Positions 36,400 to 45,485 are shown, counted from the first letter of the stretch. The stretch is DNA of 64,000 bases from CAVVPY01 sp963750295 (GCA_963750295.1 CAVVPY010000006.1:107537-171536), one strand, 5' to 3'. Notes: generated by a model from the letters alone, not told the origin. Translations and numbers: made by a program.

Positions 36400-37538
36400 C
36401 CGACATCGTCCAGCGGGTCCGGCACCGGCTGGTCACGGCACCGGACGATCTCGACGTGCTCGTCCGGGCAGAGAGCGGCGGGATCGTCGACGACGCAGTC
36501 GCCGAGACGCTGAGTCGCGATGTCTCGGCCGAACTGACCGGTGCCGGGCCGCTCGAGCAGTTGCTCGCGCTGCCCGGGGTCACCGATGTCCTGGTCAACG
36601 CCCCGGACGAGGTGTGGCTCGATCGTGGCCGCGGCCTCGAGCGCACGCGCGTGTGCTTCGCCGATGACGGCGCGGTGCGCCGGCTCGCGCAGCGGCTCGC
36701 CGCTGCTGCCGGCCGCCGACTCGACGACGGCGCGCCGTTCGTCGACGCGGCGCTGCCGGACGGCACCCGCCTGCACGCCGTGCTCCCACCACTGTGCCGG
36801 CACACGACGATCTCGCTGCGCGTGCTCGCCCGCGAACGGTTCGACCTGGCTCGGCTCGTCAGCCGGGGGACGATGCCGGTCGAGGTGGCTGACGTCCTCG
36901 GTGCGGTCTCGGCAGCCCGGCTCGCGGTGGTGGTCAGCGGCGGCACCGGGTCGGGGAAGACCACGCTGCTCGGGGCGCTGCTCGGCCAAACCGGCGCCGG
37001 CGACCGCATCGTCGTGATCGAGGACGCCGCCGAACTGGTGGTGACCCATCCGCACGTGGTGCGCCTGGTCAGCCGTCCGGCGAACATCGAGGCAGCGGGC
37101 GCCGTCGGGCTGCGCGAACTCGTCCGGCAGGCGCTGCGCATGCGCCCCGACCGGCTGGTGGTGGGGGAGTTTCGCGGCGCCGAGATGGTCGACCTGCTGG
37201 TGGCGCTGAACACCGGGCACGAGGGTGGCGCCGCCACGCTGCACGCGAACTCGGCCGCGGACGTGCCCGCCCGGCTCGCGGCCCTCGGCGCGCTGGCGGG
37301 TCTCGGCAACGACGCCGTGGTTCGCCTCGCCGCATGTGCGCTCCACGTCGTGGTGCACCTGCGCCGGCTGCCGGACGGCACCCGCGTGGTGGCCGAGATC
37401 GGGATGCTCGAGCGTGCCCTGGACGAGTTGCGCGTCGTCCCGGTGTGGAGGCTGCCTTCGGGTCGTGGCGTCGGCCATGCGCGGCTGTCGTCGCTACTGG
37501 CCGAGCGCGGCGTGGTCGTGCCCACACTGCTGCGATGA
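36396..37538 (+). CDS. tadA: Tad pilus ATPase TadA (CpaF)
   Basis: The protein has 380 residues. The N-terminal domain has LPGVTDVLVNAPDEVWLDRG. The secretion-ATPase core has Walker A GGTGSGKTTLL at about residues 183-193, the Asp box VVIEDAAELV, Walker B RLVVGEFRGAE and the His box GGAATLHANS. It powers pilus assembly or secretion from the cytoplasmic face. Start GTG and stop ATGA both overlap neighbours. It lacks the long N-terminal extension of some CpaF proteins. Confidence 0.93.
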   Translation: MTDIVQRVRHRLVTAPDDLDVLVRAESGGIVDDAVAETLSRDVSAELTGAGPLEQLLALPGVTDVLVNAPDEVWLDRGRGLERTRVCFADDGAVRRLAQRLAAAAGRRLDDGAPFVDAALPDGTRLHAVLPPLCRHTTISLRVLARERFDLARLVSRGTMPVEVADVLGAVSAARLAVVVSGGTGSGKTTLLGALLGQTGAGDRIVVIEDAAELVVTHPHVVRLVSRPANIEAAGAVGLRELVRQALRMRPDRLVVGEFRGAEMVDLLVALNTGHEGGAATLHANSAADVPARLAALGALAGLGNDAVVRLAACALHVVVHLRRLPDGTRVVAEIGMLERALDELRVVPVWRLPSGRGVGHARLSSLLAERGVVVPTLLR

Positions 37539-38344
37539 GCTGGCCGACCTGGCTCGCGCTGGCCGTGGCGGTGTGGGTGGCTCCGCTCGGCGACGTCCCG
37601 AGGGCCAGGCTGCGCGAGCTGGCACGCGCCGGACGCCTCGTCGCTGCGCCACCGGCGGGCCGGCCCGTGCTGACCGTCCGTCCGGTCGCGGTCGCCGCGC
37701 CGATACCCGCTGCCCTTGGCGCCGGCGTGGTCGTGACGCTGGCCTTCGGCCCGGTACTCGGGGTGGCTGCCGCCGGCGTCGCCGCAACGGCGGTGCATCT
37801 GGTGCGGGGCTCGCTGCGCCGCCGGGTCGCGGCGCGGACGGCGCGGCGGTTACTGGCGGCGGTGCGGGTCGTCGTCGCCGAACTCGAAGCAGGGGCCGCG
37901 CTGGGCACGGCATTGCGCGCCGGTGCCGAGCTGTGCCCGGAACACGCGGCCTCGCTGATCGCCGCAGCCGAGGACGGGGCCGACCCGGCTGTGGTGCTGT
38001 CCGCCGACGACGCGTTGCGCCCGCTCGGTCACGCCTGCCGGCTCGCGCTTTCGGCCGGGGCACCGCCGGCCTCCGTGCTCGACCGCGTTGCCGACGATCT
38101 CGCGTCGGCGATCGACCAGGGACGGGCGGTGTCGGGGGCGCTGGCCGGGCCGCGCTCGTCGACGGCGGTGCTGGCCGGGCTACCCGTCGTCGGTGTCCTG
38201 CTCGGGGCGTCGCTCGATGCCGATCCGATGCGCTTCCTGCTCGGCTCGGCCGCCGGGCAACTCGTCTGCCTCGCCGGGATCGTGCTCGACGTCGTCGGGA
38301 TCGTATGGACGCAGCGGCTCACCGTCCGGGCCGAGGCCGGCTGA
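37535..38344 (+). CDS. tadB: Tad pilus membrane protein TadB
   Basis: The protein has 269 residues. Membrane segments lie near the N-terminus (two, around 50-90) and at the C-terminus (two). A T2SSF-type cytoplasmic helical bundle lies between them, with ARRLLAAVRVVVAELEAGAALGTALRAG and ALSAGAPPASVLDRVADDL. It forms the inner-membrane platform with TadC. It overlaps tadA by 4 bases and tadC by 1 base. Confidence 0.88.
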   Translation: MSWPTWLALAVAVWVAPLGDVPRARLRELARAGRLVAAPPAGRPVLTVRPVAVAAPIPAALGAGVVVTLAFGPVLGVAAAGVAATAVHLVRGSLRRRVAARTARRLLAAVRVVVAELEAGAALGTALRAGAELCPEHAASLIAAAEDGADPAVVLSADDALRPLGHACRLALSAGAPPASVLDRVADDLASAIDQGRAVSGALAGPRSSTAVLAGLPVVGVLLGASLDADPMRFLLGSAAGQLVCLAGIVLDVVGIVWTQRLTVRAEAG

Positions 38345-39066
38345 TGCCCTGGTCGGGGTGGTTGTTACTGGCCGGTACTTTCGCGCTCGCCGGGCCCTCG
38401 CCGGTTGCGGTGGCGGAGCACCGGCGTCGGCCAGCGTCGGAACGGGCGCGCGGGCCGGTGCCACTGCGGACGCTGCAGGTGGTTGCGGTCTGCGGTCTCG
38501 GGTGCGCCCTGGTCGTCCTGTTCGGGAGCGGCCCGGGCGCGGCGACCGCGCTGTGCCTGAGCCCGGGTGTGTGGTTCGTCGTGGCGCGGCTGCACGGCCG
38601 GCCCGCTCGCGCACCCGCGGCGCGAGCCCGCGCCCTGCCGCTCACCCTCGATCTCGTGGCCGCCGCGTTGCGCGCCGGTCGCCCGTTCGCCGAGGCGCTG
38701 GCCCTCGCCGCCCCGGCGGCCGGCGATCCACTGGCCGCCGAATTGGCTCGCGTCGCCGGGCTGCTGCGACTCGGCGCCGATCCGAACGAGGCGTGGGCCG
38801 GGCTCGCGGACGACGAGGTGCTCGCCCCGGTGGCATCGACGGCCTGCCGCAGCGCGGCCAGCGGCATCCGGCTCGCGACCGCGTTCGAACGCGCAGCGGC
38901 CGAGTCACGCGCGTCCCGCCGGGCTGCAGCGCTCGCGCGTGCCGAGCGTGCCGGAGTGCTCGCTGCCGCCCCGCTCGGGCTGTGCTTCCTGCCGGCCTTC
39001 CTCTGCCTGGGGGTCGTGCCGGTGGTCGTCGGCATCGCGCACACTGCGCTCGCCGGTGTGGGCTGA
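38344..39066 (+). CDS. tadC: Tad pilus membrane protein TadC
   Basis: The protein has 240 residues. An N-terminal pair of membrane segments is followed by a T2SSF domain with LPLTLDLVAAALRAGRPFAEALALAAPAAGDP and a final membrane segment (LCFLPAFLCLGVVPVVVGI). The start overlaps the tadB stop. After it comes a 128-base gap holding the second DnaA-box-like pair before the pilin gene. Confidence 0.87.
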   Translation: MPWSGWLLLAGTFALAGPSPVAVAEHRRRPASERARGPVPLRTLQVVAVCGLGCALVVLFGSGPGAATALCLSPGVWFVVARLHGRPARAPAARARALPLTLDLVAAALRAGRPFAEALALAAPAAGDPLAAELARVAGLLRLGADPNEAWAGLADDEVLAPVASTACRSAASGIRLATAFERAAAESRASRRAAALARAERAGVLAAAPLGLCFLPAFLCLGVVPVVVGIAHTALAGVG

Positions 39067-39104
39067 GCGCGCCGTGGCTAGGGGTGTTTCGAGCGCCACG
39101 GTGG

Positions 39105-39145
39105 TGGACGGCCTGGTCGTCCACAGGCCGCCGGGCCGTCCACAG
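39105..39145 (+). repeat. DnaA-box-like pair plus hairpin before the pilin gene
   Basis: TCGTCCACA (39117-39125) and CCGTCCACA (39136-39144) lie 19 bases apart. The block 39118-39145 matches 35682-35709 at 27 of 28 bases. TGGACG at 39105-39110 and CGTCCA at 39118-39123 can form a small hairpin. This lies 50 bases before the pilin start. Confidence 0.6.
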
Positions 39146-39194
39146 ATCGGCCCGGACGGCTGCACGCGACGGCGACGGCCGATTGGCTGGTCGC

Positions 39195-39395
39195 ATGAAC
39201 CTCTTCACGCGAATTGCCCAGCGGGCAAAGAGAATCCGGGCCAGCGCCGAGGACCTCGGCATGACCACAGCTGAGTACGCGGTGGGCACGGTGGCTGCGG
39301 TCGCCTTCGCCGTGGTGCTGTACCGCATCGTGCGCAGCGACGCCGTGTCGGCGACGCTCAGCGCCATCGTGCAGAAGGCGTTGCATGCGCTCTGA
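39195..39395 (+). CDS. Flp-type pilin (DUF4244)
   Basis: The protein has 66 residues. A basic leader is followed by the class III prepilin cleavage site GMTTAEYAVGTVAAVAFAVV, in which the Gly before MTTAE is the cut site and Glu is at +5. One hydrophobic helix forms the fibre core. Processing would leave about 43 residues. It should be the main fibre subunit. No prepilin peptidase gene is in the window, so it must be supplied elsewhere. The end overlaps tadE by 11 bases. Confidence 0.88.
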   Translation: MNLFTRIAQRAKRIRASAEDLGMTTAEYAVGTVAAVAFAVVLYRIVRSDAVSATLSAIVQKALHAL

Positions 39396-39744
39396 CCGGC
39401 GGCGCGACGACCGTGGAATGGTGACGGCCGAACTGGCTGCCGGGCTGCCGGTTCTCGTGTTGCTGCTCGCGTTCTCGCTCAGCGTGGTGTCCGTCGGCGC
39501 GGCGCGCGTACGCGCAGCCGATGCTGCGCGTGAGGCCGCACGTGCCGCAGCGCGCGGCGACGATGCGGCCGCGTCGCGGTTGGCTCACTCGGCCGCTCCC
39601 GGAGCCACCGTCGCGCTCACCCGGTCCGGTGATGACGTCCGCGCCGAGATCCGGCTACGCCAGCACTTGCTGGTCACCTGGTTGCCCGCGGTGACGATCA
39701 CCGAACGCGCGGTCGCGGCAGCCGAGCCGTCCGCGCCGCCATGA
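39385..39744 (+). CDS. TadE-like minor pilin
   Basis: The protein has 119 residues. The prepilin-like start DDRGMVTAELAAGLPVLVLLLAF keeps the Gly-Met junction with Glu at +5. A small extracytoplasmic domain follows, rich in Ala and Arg with an alternating beta pattern (ATVALTRSGDDVRAEIRL). It is probably a minor pilin that primes or caps the fibre. The stop overlaps the next start as ATGA. Confidence 0.83.
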   Translation: MRSDRRRDDRGMVTAELAAGLPVLVLLLAFSLSVVSVGAARVRAADAAREAARAAARGDDAAASRLAHSAAPGATVALTRSGDDVRAEIRLRQHLLVTWLPAVTITERAVAAAEPSAPP

Positions 39745-40262
39745 GCCCGGCCCTGAGCCCGGCCCTGAGCCCGGCCCTGAGCCCGGCCACGAGCACACGG
39801 TCGGCGCGAGCGGGTGATGATCGCGGGTCGGCGACCGTGTGGCTAGTGGCCTGCATCGTGGTGCTCGTCGCGCTGGCCGTCGTGGCACTGGTCCGGTCGA
39901 GCGCCGTCCTTGCGCGGCACCGTGCCGAGGCGGCGGCCGACCTTGCGGCGCTGGCCGCCGCCGGGCGGATCGGGGTGAGCGGCGACGAGTGCGCCGGGGC
40001 ACGACGGGTCGCGGACGCGAATCGGGCCGTGCTCACCGGCTGCACGTTGGCCCTGGACCCGGGTGGCCGCAGCGGCACGGTGCGGGTCACCGTCGTCGTG
40101 CACGTGGCGCTGCCGTTGGTCGGCGGCCAAGCGGTGACGGCGTCGGCGCGGGCCGGCCGCCTACCGGTCGACGTGCCCGTCGGCGGCCCCCTCGACGGCT
40201 CCGTCGACGTGCCCGTCGGCGGCCCCCTCGACGGGCGAGGGCCGCCCGCGCAAGCGGGATAG
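39741..40262 (+). CDS. TadE-like protein of the helicase/secretion neighbourhood
   Basis: The protein has 173 residues. DDRGSATVWLVACIVVLVALAVVALV (about 27-52) and the following ARHRAEAAADLAALAAAGRI fit the actinobacterial TadG/TadE-like protein that always lies beside the DECH helicase (Rv3654c position). Both ends look recently expanded by repeats. The N-terminus has SPAL three times, then SPAT. The C-terminus has two copies of VDVPVGGPLDG. The true start could therefore lie nearer residue 20. Confidence 0.75.
   Translation: MSPALSPALSPALSPATSTRSARAGDDRGSATVWLVACIVVLVALAVVALVRSSAVLARHRAEAAADLAALAAAGRIGVSGDECAGARRVADANRAVLTGCTLALDPGGRSGTVRVTVVVHVALPLVGGQAVTASARAGRLPVDVPVGGPLDGSVDVPVGGPLDGRGPPAQAG
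39744..39791 (+). repeat. 12-base tandem repeat, 4 copies
   Basis: AGCCCGGCCCTG occurs three times perfectly, and the fourth copy ends ACG. The unit is a multiple of three, so copy changes keep the frame. Confidence 0.9.
40167..40234 (+). repeat. 36-base-period duplication
   Basis: A 32-base block at 40167-40198 is repeated exactly at 40203-40234. It codes VDVPVGGPLDG twice at the end of the TadE-like protein. Confidence 0.9.
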
Positions 40263-40267
40263 CGCGG

Positions 40268-42577
40268 TCACGCTACGTAGCGCAGCACGAGATCGAGCAG
40301 CCGGACCGCCGCGGCTTTGTCCAGCGGCTCGTTGCCGTTGCCGCACTTGGGCGACTGCACGCACGACGGGCAGCCCGAGACGCACTCGCACGAGGCGATC
40401 GCGGCCCGCGTCGCGCCGAGCCACGTCGACAGGCAGGTGAAGCCGCGCTCGGCGAACCCAGCGCCGCCCTGATGCCCGTCATAGACGAATACGGTCGGCT
40501 CACCGGTATCGGGATGCCGCGCCGTCGACACCCCGCCGATGTCCCACCGGTCACACGTGGCGAACAGCGGCAGCAGCCCGATCGCGGCGTGCTCGGCAGC
40601 GTGCGCCGCCCCCGGTACCTCCGCGGCAAGAACCCCCGCATCGGCGAGTGCGGCGGCGGTGATCGAGTACCAGACGGCGCGCGTGCGCAACTGTCGTGGC
40701 GGCAGATCGAGCGGGGTCTCATCGATGATCTCGTTAGTGCTGATCCGCTTTCGGGCGTAGCTGATCGTCTGGTTCGTGACGTCGACCGTCCCGAACGAGA
40801 CGGTCACCGGCCCGAACGACGCCGCGGCACTGGACGAGACGACCGCGATGTCGGTGATGTCGCGCGCCGAGGTGGTCCAGTCCGGCTCCTCGGCGCGGAC
40901 GAGCGCGACCGAGTCGGGCAGGTCCAGCCCCTCGACCACGTACGAGCGGCCCTGGTGCAGGTACACCGCACCGGTGTGCACGGTGGTGTGGGCCGCCCCC
41001 GAGTCGACGGTCCCGATCAGCGTCCCGTCCGCGCTCGCGACGACCGAGACCGGTGGCCCACCGCTGCCGCGGATATCGGCGTGAGGCCGTTCGCGCGAGG
41101 TCCAGAACCAGCCGGTCGGCCGGGCGCGCAGGCGACCGGACCGGACCAGCGCGGCGAGGACGTCCGGCGCCGACGGTCCGAACAACGGCACCTCGTCCGG
41201 CCGCAGCGCCAGTTCCGCCGCCGCGCAGCACAGTTGCGGCCCCAGCACGTACGGATTGCCCGGATCGAACACCGACGCCTCGACCGGGCGCCCGAACACC
41301 GCGGCCGGATGGTGCACCAGGTAGGTGTCCAGCGGATCGTCGCGGGCAACGAACACGACCAGCGCCGCCGCGCCGGAGCGCCCCGCCCGACCGGCCTGCT
41401 GCCACAGCGACGCCAGCGTGCCCGGAAAACCGGCGAGCACCACCGCGTCCAGCCCGCTCACGTCCAGGCCGAGTTCGAGCGCGTTCGTCGAGGCCACCCC
41501 GAGCAGCGCCCCCGACGACAGCGCCGCCTCGAGGGCACGGCGCTCCTCGGCCAGGTACCCGCCGCGGTAGGCGGCCACCCGCGGCACGAGTTCGCGCAGC
41601 CCGGCCTCGGCCAGATGCCGCTGCGCAGCGAGCGCGGTCACCTCCGCGCCGCGGCGTGAGCGCACGAAAGCCAGCGTCCGCCTGCCCTCGATCACGAGGT
41701 CGGCGAGCAGCCGAGCCGCCTCGGTGCCTGCCCCGCGACGCACCGGCGCGTCGTGCTCGCCGCGCAGCGCGGTCAGCGGCGGCTCCCACAGGGCGAAGGT
41801 GGTCCTCCCGCGCGGCGAGGCGTCGTCGGTCACCGCGCTCACCGGCAGTCCGAGCAGCCGAGCGCCTGCCTCCTCGGGAGCGGCCACCGTCGCCGAGGCC
41901 AGCACGAACGTCGGCGTGGTGCCGTACGAGGCGCAGATCCGCCGCAGCCGCCGCAGGATCAGCGCCACGTGGGCGCCGAACAGCCCGCGGTACGCGTGGC
42001 ACTCGTCCACGACGACGTACCTCAGCCGCCGCAGGAACGACGCCCACCGGACGTGCCCCGGCAGGATGCCCCGGTGCAGCATGTCCGGATTGGTCAGCAC
42101 CCAGTTCGCATGCGCGCGCACCCAGTCGCGCTCGTCGTTCGGTGTATCGCCGTCGAACGCGGCCGCCCGCAGGTAGGCCAACCGGAACTGCGACAACGAC
42201 CGCAACTGGTCGGCCGCCAGCGCCTTCGTCGGCGCGAGGTAGAGCACGCGGGACCGGTCGTCCGCAGCGAGTGCCGACAGCGCCGGCAGCTGGTACCCGA
42301 GCGACTTGCCCGAGCCGGTACCGGTCGCGAGGATCACCGACTGCCCGCCCCACGCTAGGTCCGCCGCCACGGCCTGGTGCTGCCACGGCGCGGCGATGGC
42401 TTCCTCGGTCAGCCTGACCCGCAGGGACGGCGGGACCCACTCGGGCCACGGTGCCGCCCGGCCGGGCCGATCGGGCAGGACCTCGACGTGCGTGATCGGC
42501 TGCGAACCGGGTGCGAGACCGAGCAGCAGGCGGTCGAGCAACTCGTGCACAACGTCCCCTTGTCCGGTCTGTGGCAT
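40268..42577 (-). CDS. DECH-box helicase with DUF1998 zinc domain (MrfA/Rv3649-like)
   Basis: The protein has 769 residues. RecA domain 1 has Walker A ATGTGSGKSLGYQLP (about 79-93) and VVVDECHAYRG. Domain 2 has ASTNALELGLDVSGLDAV and QQAGRAGRSG. The C-terminal DUF1998 region ends with a four-cysteine cluster, CECVSGCPSC then CGNGN. B. subtilis MrfA of this family is a 3' to 5' helicase in repair of mitomycin C damage. It converges with the tad operon with 5 bases between stops. Confidence 0.93.
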   Translation of the reverse strand: MPQTGQGDVVHELLDRLLLGLAPGSQPITHVEVLPDRPGRAAPWPEWVPPSLRVRLTEEAIAAPWQHQAVAADLAWGGQSVILATGTGSGKSLGYQLPALSALAADDRSRVLYLAPTKALAADQLRSLSQFRLAYLRAAAFDGDTPNDERDWVRAHANWVLTNPDMLHRGILPGHVRWASFLRRLRYVVVDECHAYRGLFGAHVALILRRLRRICASYGTTPTFVLASATVAAPEEAGARLLGLPVSAVTDDASPRGRTTFALWEPPLTALRGEHDAPVRRGAGTEAARLLADLVIEGRRTLAFVRSRRGAEVTALAAQRHLAEAGLRELVPRVAAYRGGYLAEERRALEAALSSGALLGVASTNALELGLDVSGLDAVVLAGFPGTLASLWQQAGRAGRSGAAALVVFVARDDPLDTYLVHHPAAVFGRPVEASVFDPGNPYVLGPQLCCAAAELALRPDEVPLFGPSAPDVLAALVRSGRLRARPTGWFWTSRERPHADIRGSGGPPVSVVASADGTLIGTVDSGAAHTTVHTGAVYLHQGRSYVVEGLDLPDSVALVRAEEPDWTTSARDITDIAVVSSSAAASFGPVTVSFGTVDVTNQTISYARKRISTNEIIDETPLDLPPRQLRTRAVWYSITAAALADAGVLAAEVPGAAHAAEHAAIGLLPLFATCDRWDIGGVSTARHPDTGEPTVFVYDGHQGGAGFAERGFTCLSTWLGATRAAIASCECVSGCPSCVQSPKCGNGNEPLDKAAAVRLLDLVLRYVA

Positions 42578-42644
42578 GCTGGCGCGTGCGAACGACCCGG
42601 CTTGATACTGCGCGAGCCGGCCGACGACGAGGGTGGTACTGGTC

Positions 42645-42998
42645 TTGGAGCTTTCCGTGTCAACACCGAACGGAGGCGCTGTTCCGGTCGTGGCGGTGAG
42701 CGGAGAGGTCGACGTCTACTCCGCTCCAGCCCTTCGAGACGGGCTCACCGAGCTACTCGAAGCGGGCTCGAGCGTTGTGGTCGATCTCACCGAAGTCGGT
42801 TTCCTCGACTCGACCGGGCTCGGCGCACTGGTCGCGGCCCGGACCGCAGCCGCAGAGAAGGGCGCGTGCCTGCCGCTCGTGTGCACGCACCAGCGCATTC
42901 TCAAGCTGTTCACTATCACCGGCCTGGACGGCGTGTTCAGCATCCACCCCAATGTCGCCGAGGCGCTGCGTGGCCTGGACACCGCCGAGAACGCTTAA
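42645..42998 (+). CDS. bldG: STAS anti-sigma factor antagonist (BldG-like)
   Basis: The protein has about 117 residues. SGEVDVYSAPALRDGL, FLDSTGLGALV with the phosphorylatable Ser, and RILKLFTITGLDGVFSIH align closely with Streptomyces BldG, also beside the helicase and hppA. In Streptomyces an anti-sigma factor gene follows bldG. Here the next gene is hppA, so the partner must be elsewhere. TTG 42645 gives the BldG-like N-terminus (ELSVSTP) with GAGGG upstream. GTG 42633 is the alternative. Confidence 0.85.
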   Translation: MELSVSTPNGGAVPVVAVSGEVDVYSAPALRDGLTELLEAGSSVVVDLTEVGFLDSTGLGALVAARTAAAEKGACLPLVCTHQRILKLFTITGLDGVFSIHPNVAEALRGLDTAENA

Positions 42999-43145
42999 GG
43001 CAGACCTCGGCGCTGCGAGCGCCCACCTGCCCGGTTAGACTGCCGCCCGTCCGTCCTGTGCGCGGTGTTTCGGCGCCGGCAGACGCTTTCCGTCCTCGCC
43101 TGCAGCTCCTGTGGGCTGCTGATCTGACTACTGAGGGGTAGCTGC

Positions 43146-45473
43146 ATGACCACGCACCACTCGCTCGCCCTCCCGGCGATTTCCAGCGGCGAAAAGGGAC
43201 TGGTAGCGGTCATCGGCGTCATCGCCATTGCCGCTCTCGTCTTCGCCTACACGCTGGTGAAGGAGGTGCTCCGCGCCGACCAGGGCACGCCGAAGATGCA
43301 AGAGATTGCCAAGGCCGTGCAGGAAGGTGCGGCTGCCTACCTGAACCGCCAGTTCCGCACGCTCGCGGTCTTCTCGATCATCGTGTTCGTCCTGTTGCTG
43401 TTCCTGCCGGTCAACCATGGCGGGTTCTCGGTGCAGTTCGGACGGGCGCTGTTCTTCATCGTCGGCGCGGTGTTCTCGGCCATGGTCGGCTACATCGGCA
43501 TGACGCTGGCGACCCAGGCCAACGTCCGCGTCGCTGCTGCTGCGCGTGGCGGCGGACGCGAGCGCGGCTTCCACGTCGCGTTCCGCACCGGCGGCATCGT
43601 CGGCATGCTCACCGTGGGCCTCGGCCTGCTGGGCGCGAGCGTCGTTTTGTTCACCTACAACTCGAATGCTCCGACCGTGCTCGAGGGCTTCGGCTTCGGT
43701 GGCGCGCTGCTCGCCATGTTCATGCGTGTCGGCGGCGGCATCTTCACCAAGGCCGCGGACGTCGGCGCCGACCTGGTCGGCAAGGTCGAAGCCGGGATCC
43801 CGGAGGACGACCCGCGCAACGCCGCCACGATCGCCGACAACGTCGGTGACAACGTCGGTGACTGCGCCGGCATGGCCGCGGACCTGTTCGAGTCCTACGC
43901 GGTGACGCTGGTCGCCGCGCTGATCCTCGGCCAGACCGCGTTCGGCGCGAAGGGCCTGCTGCTGCCGCTGATCATCGGTGCTGTCGGCATCGTCAGTTCG
44001 GTGGTCGGCATCCTGACCACGAAGCTGCAGCAGTCCGACCGCAACGGCCTGGTAGCCATCAACCGCGGGTTCTTCGTCACCGCGGGCGTCTCGCTGACTC
44101 TGGTGCTGATCGCGGCATTCGTGTTCCTGCCGACGTCCTTCGACGACCTGCCCGGCCACGTCAGCGACGCCACGGGCAACCCGGCGCTGATCGCGTTCAT
44201 CGCGGTGCTGATCGGCATCGTGCTCGCCGTGCTGATCCAGCAGATCACCGGCTACTTCACCGACACGGTCCGCCGTCCGGTGAAGGACGTCGCCGACACC
44301 TCTCTCACCGGCGCGGCCACCGTCATCCTGTCCGGCATCTCGCTCGGGCTCGAATCGGCCGTCTACTCGGCGCTGCTCATCGGCTCGGCTGTCTTCGGCG
44401 CGTTCCTGCTCGGCGGCGGCAGCACCTTCGTCGCGCTCTACGCGGTGGCGCTCGCCGGTACCGGCCTGCTCACCACGGCCGGCGTCATCGTCGCGATGGA
44501 CACCTTCGGTCCGGTGAGTGACAACGCGCAGGGCATCGCCGAAATGAGCGGTGACATCGACGAGCAGGGCGCTCGCGTGCTCACCGACCTCGACGCGGTC
44601 GGCAACACCACGAAGGCGATCACCAAGGGCATCGCGATCGCGACTGCCGTGCTCGCCGCGACCGCGTTGTTCGGCTCGTTCAACAAGGCGATCGCTGACG
44701 CGCTCGAGGGCCTCAAGGGCGGGGCTGACGCCGCGCTGGGCGGTGCGGGCAGGCTCACGCAGCTCTCGTTCAGCCTGGACCTGTCGCAGCCGAACAACCT
44801 GTTCGGCGTGATCGTCGGCGCATCGGTCGTGTTCCTGTTCAGCGGCCTGGCGATCAGCGCGGTGGGTCGTGCAGCCGGTCGCGTCGTCTACGAGGTGCGC
44901 GCGCAGTTCCGCGACCACCCCGGGATCATGGACTTCACCGAGAAGCCGGACTACGCACGGGTCGTCGACATCTGCACCAAGGACTCGCTGCGTGAGCTGG
45001 CCACTCCTGGTCTGCTCGCGATCTTCGCGCCCGTCTCGATCGGCTTCCTGCTCGGCGTCGGCCCGCTCGCGGGCTACCTCGCCGGGGCGATCGGTGCCGG
45101 CGTGCTGATGGCGATCTTCCTGGCCAACTCCGGTGGCGCCTGGGACAACGCGAAGAAGATGGTCGAGGACGGTGTGCACGGCGGCAAGGGCACCGAGGCA
45201 CACGCCGCGACCGTCATCGGCGACACGGTGGGTGACCCGTTCAAGGACACTGCCGGCCCGTCGATCAACCCGCTGATCAAGGTGATGAACCTGGTGGCCG
45301 TGCTGGTGGCTCCGGCAGTCGTCAAGCTCACCGTCGGTGAGAACGCCTCGACCGGGCTGCGCATCCTGGCCGGCATCATCGCGCTCGGCATCATCGCCGC
45401 GGCCGTGATCGTGTCGAAGCGTCGCCGCGTCTCGATGGGCGAGGCGCCCGTAACCGAGAAGGTTGCCGCGTAA
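43146..45473 (+). CDS. hppA: Membrane-bound H+-translocating pyrophosphatase, K+-independent type
   Basis: The protein has 775 residues and about 16 membrane segments. The substrate loops are complete: DVGADLVGKVEAGIPEDDPR and DNVGDNVGDCAG in loop one, and GDTVGDPFKDTAGPS near the end. GNTTKAITKG at about residue 486 has Lys where K+-dependent enzymes have Ala (GNTTAA), so this should be the K+-independent, proton-pumping class. It couples PPi hydrolysis to outward proton transport. ATG 43146 follows GAGGGG. A hairpin follows the stop. Confidence 0.95.
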   Translation: MTTHHSLALPAISSGEKGLVAVIGVIAIAALVFAYTLVKEVLRADQGTPKMQEIAKAVQEGAAAYLNRQFRTLAVFSIIVFVLLLFLPVNHGGFSVQFGRALFFIVGAVFSAMVGYIGMTLATQANVRVAAAARGGGRERGFHVAFRTGGIVGMLTVGLGLLGASVVLFTYNSNAPTVLEGFGFGGALLAMFMRVGGGIFTKAADVGADLVGKVEAGIPEDDPRNAATIADNVGDNVGDCAGMAADLFESYAVTLVAALILGQTAFGAKGLLLPLIIGAVGIVSSVVGILTTKLQQSDRNGLVAINRGFFVTAGVSLTLVLIAAFVFLPTSFDDLPGHVSDATGNPALIAFIAVLIGIVLAVLIQQITGYFTDTVRRPVKDVADTSLTGAATVILSGISLGLESAVYSALLIGSAVFGAFLLGGGSTFVALYAVALAGTGLLTTAGVIVAMDTFGPVSDNAQGIAEMSGDIDEQGARVLTDLDAVGNTTKAITKGIAIATAVLAATALFGSFNKAIADALEGLKGGADAALGGAGRLTQLSFSLDLSQPNNLFGVIVGASVVFLFSGLAISAVGRAAGRVVYEVRAQFRDHPGIMDFTEKPDYARVVDICTKDSLRELATPGLLAIFAPVSIGFLLGVGPLAGYLAGAIGAGVLMAIFLANSGGAWDNAKKMVEDGVHGGKGTEAHAATVIGDTVGDPFKDTAGPSINPLIKVMNLVAVLVAPAVVKLTVGENASTGLRILAGIIALGIIAAAVIVSKRRRVSMGEAPVTEKVAA

Positions 45474-45485
45474 CAGCACTCGTCC

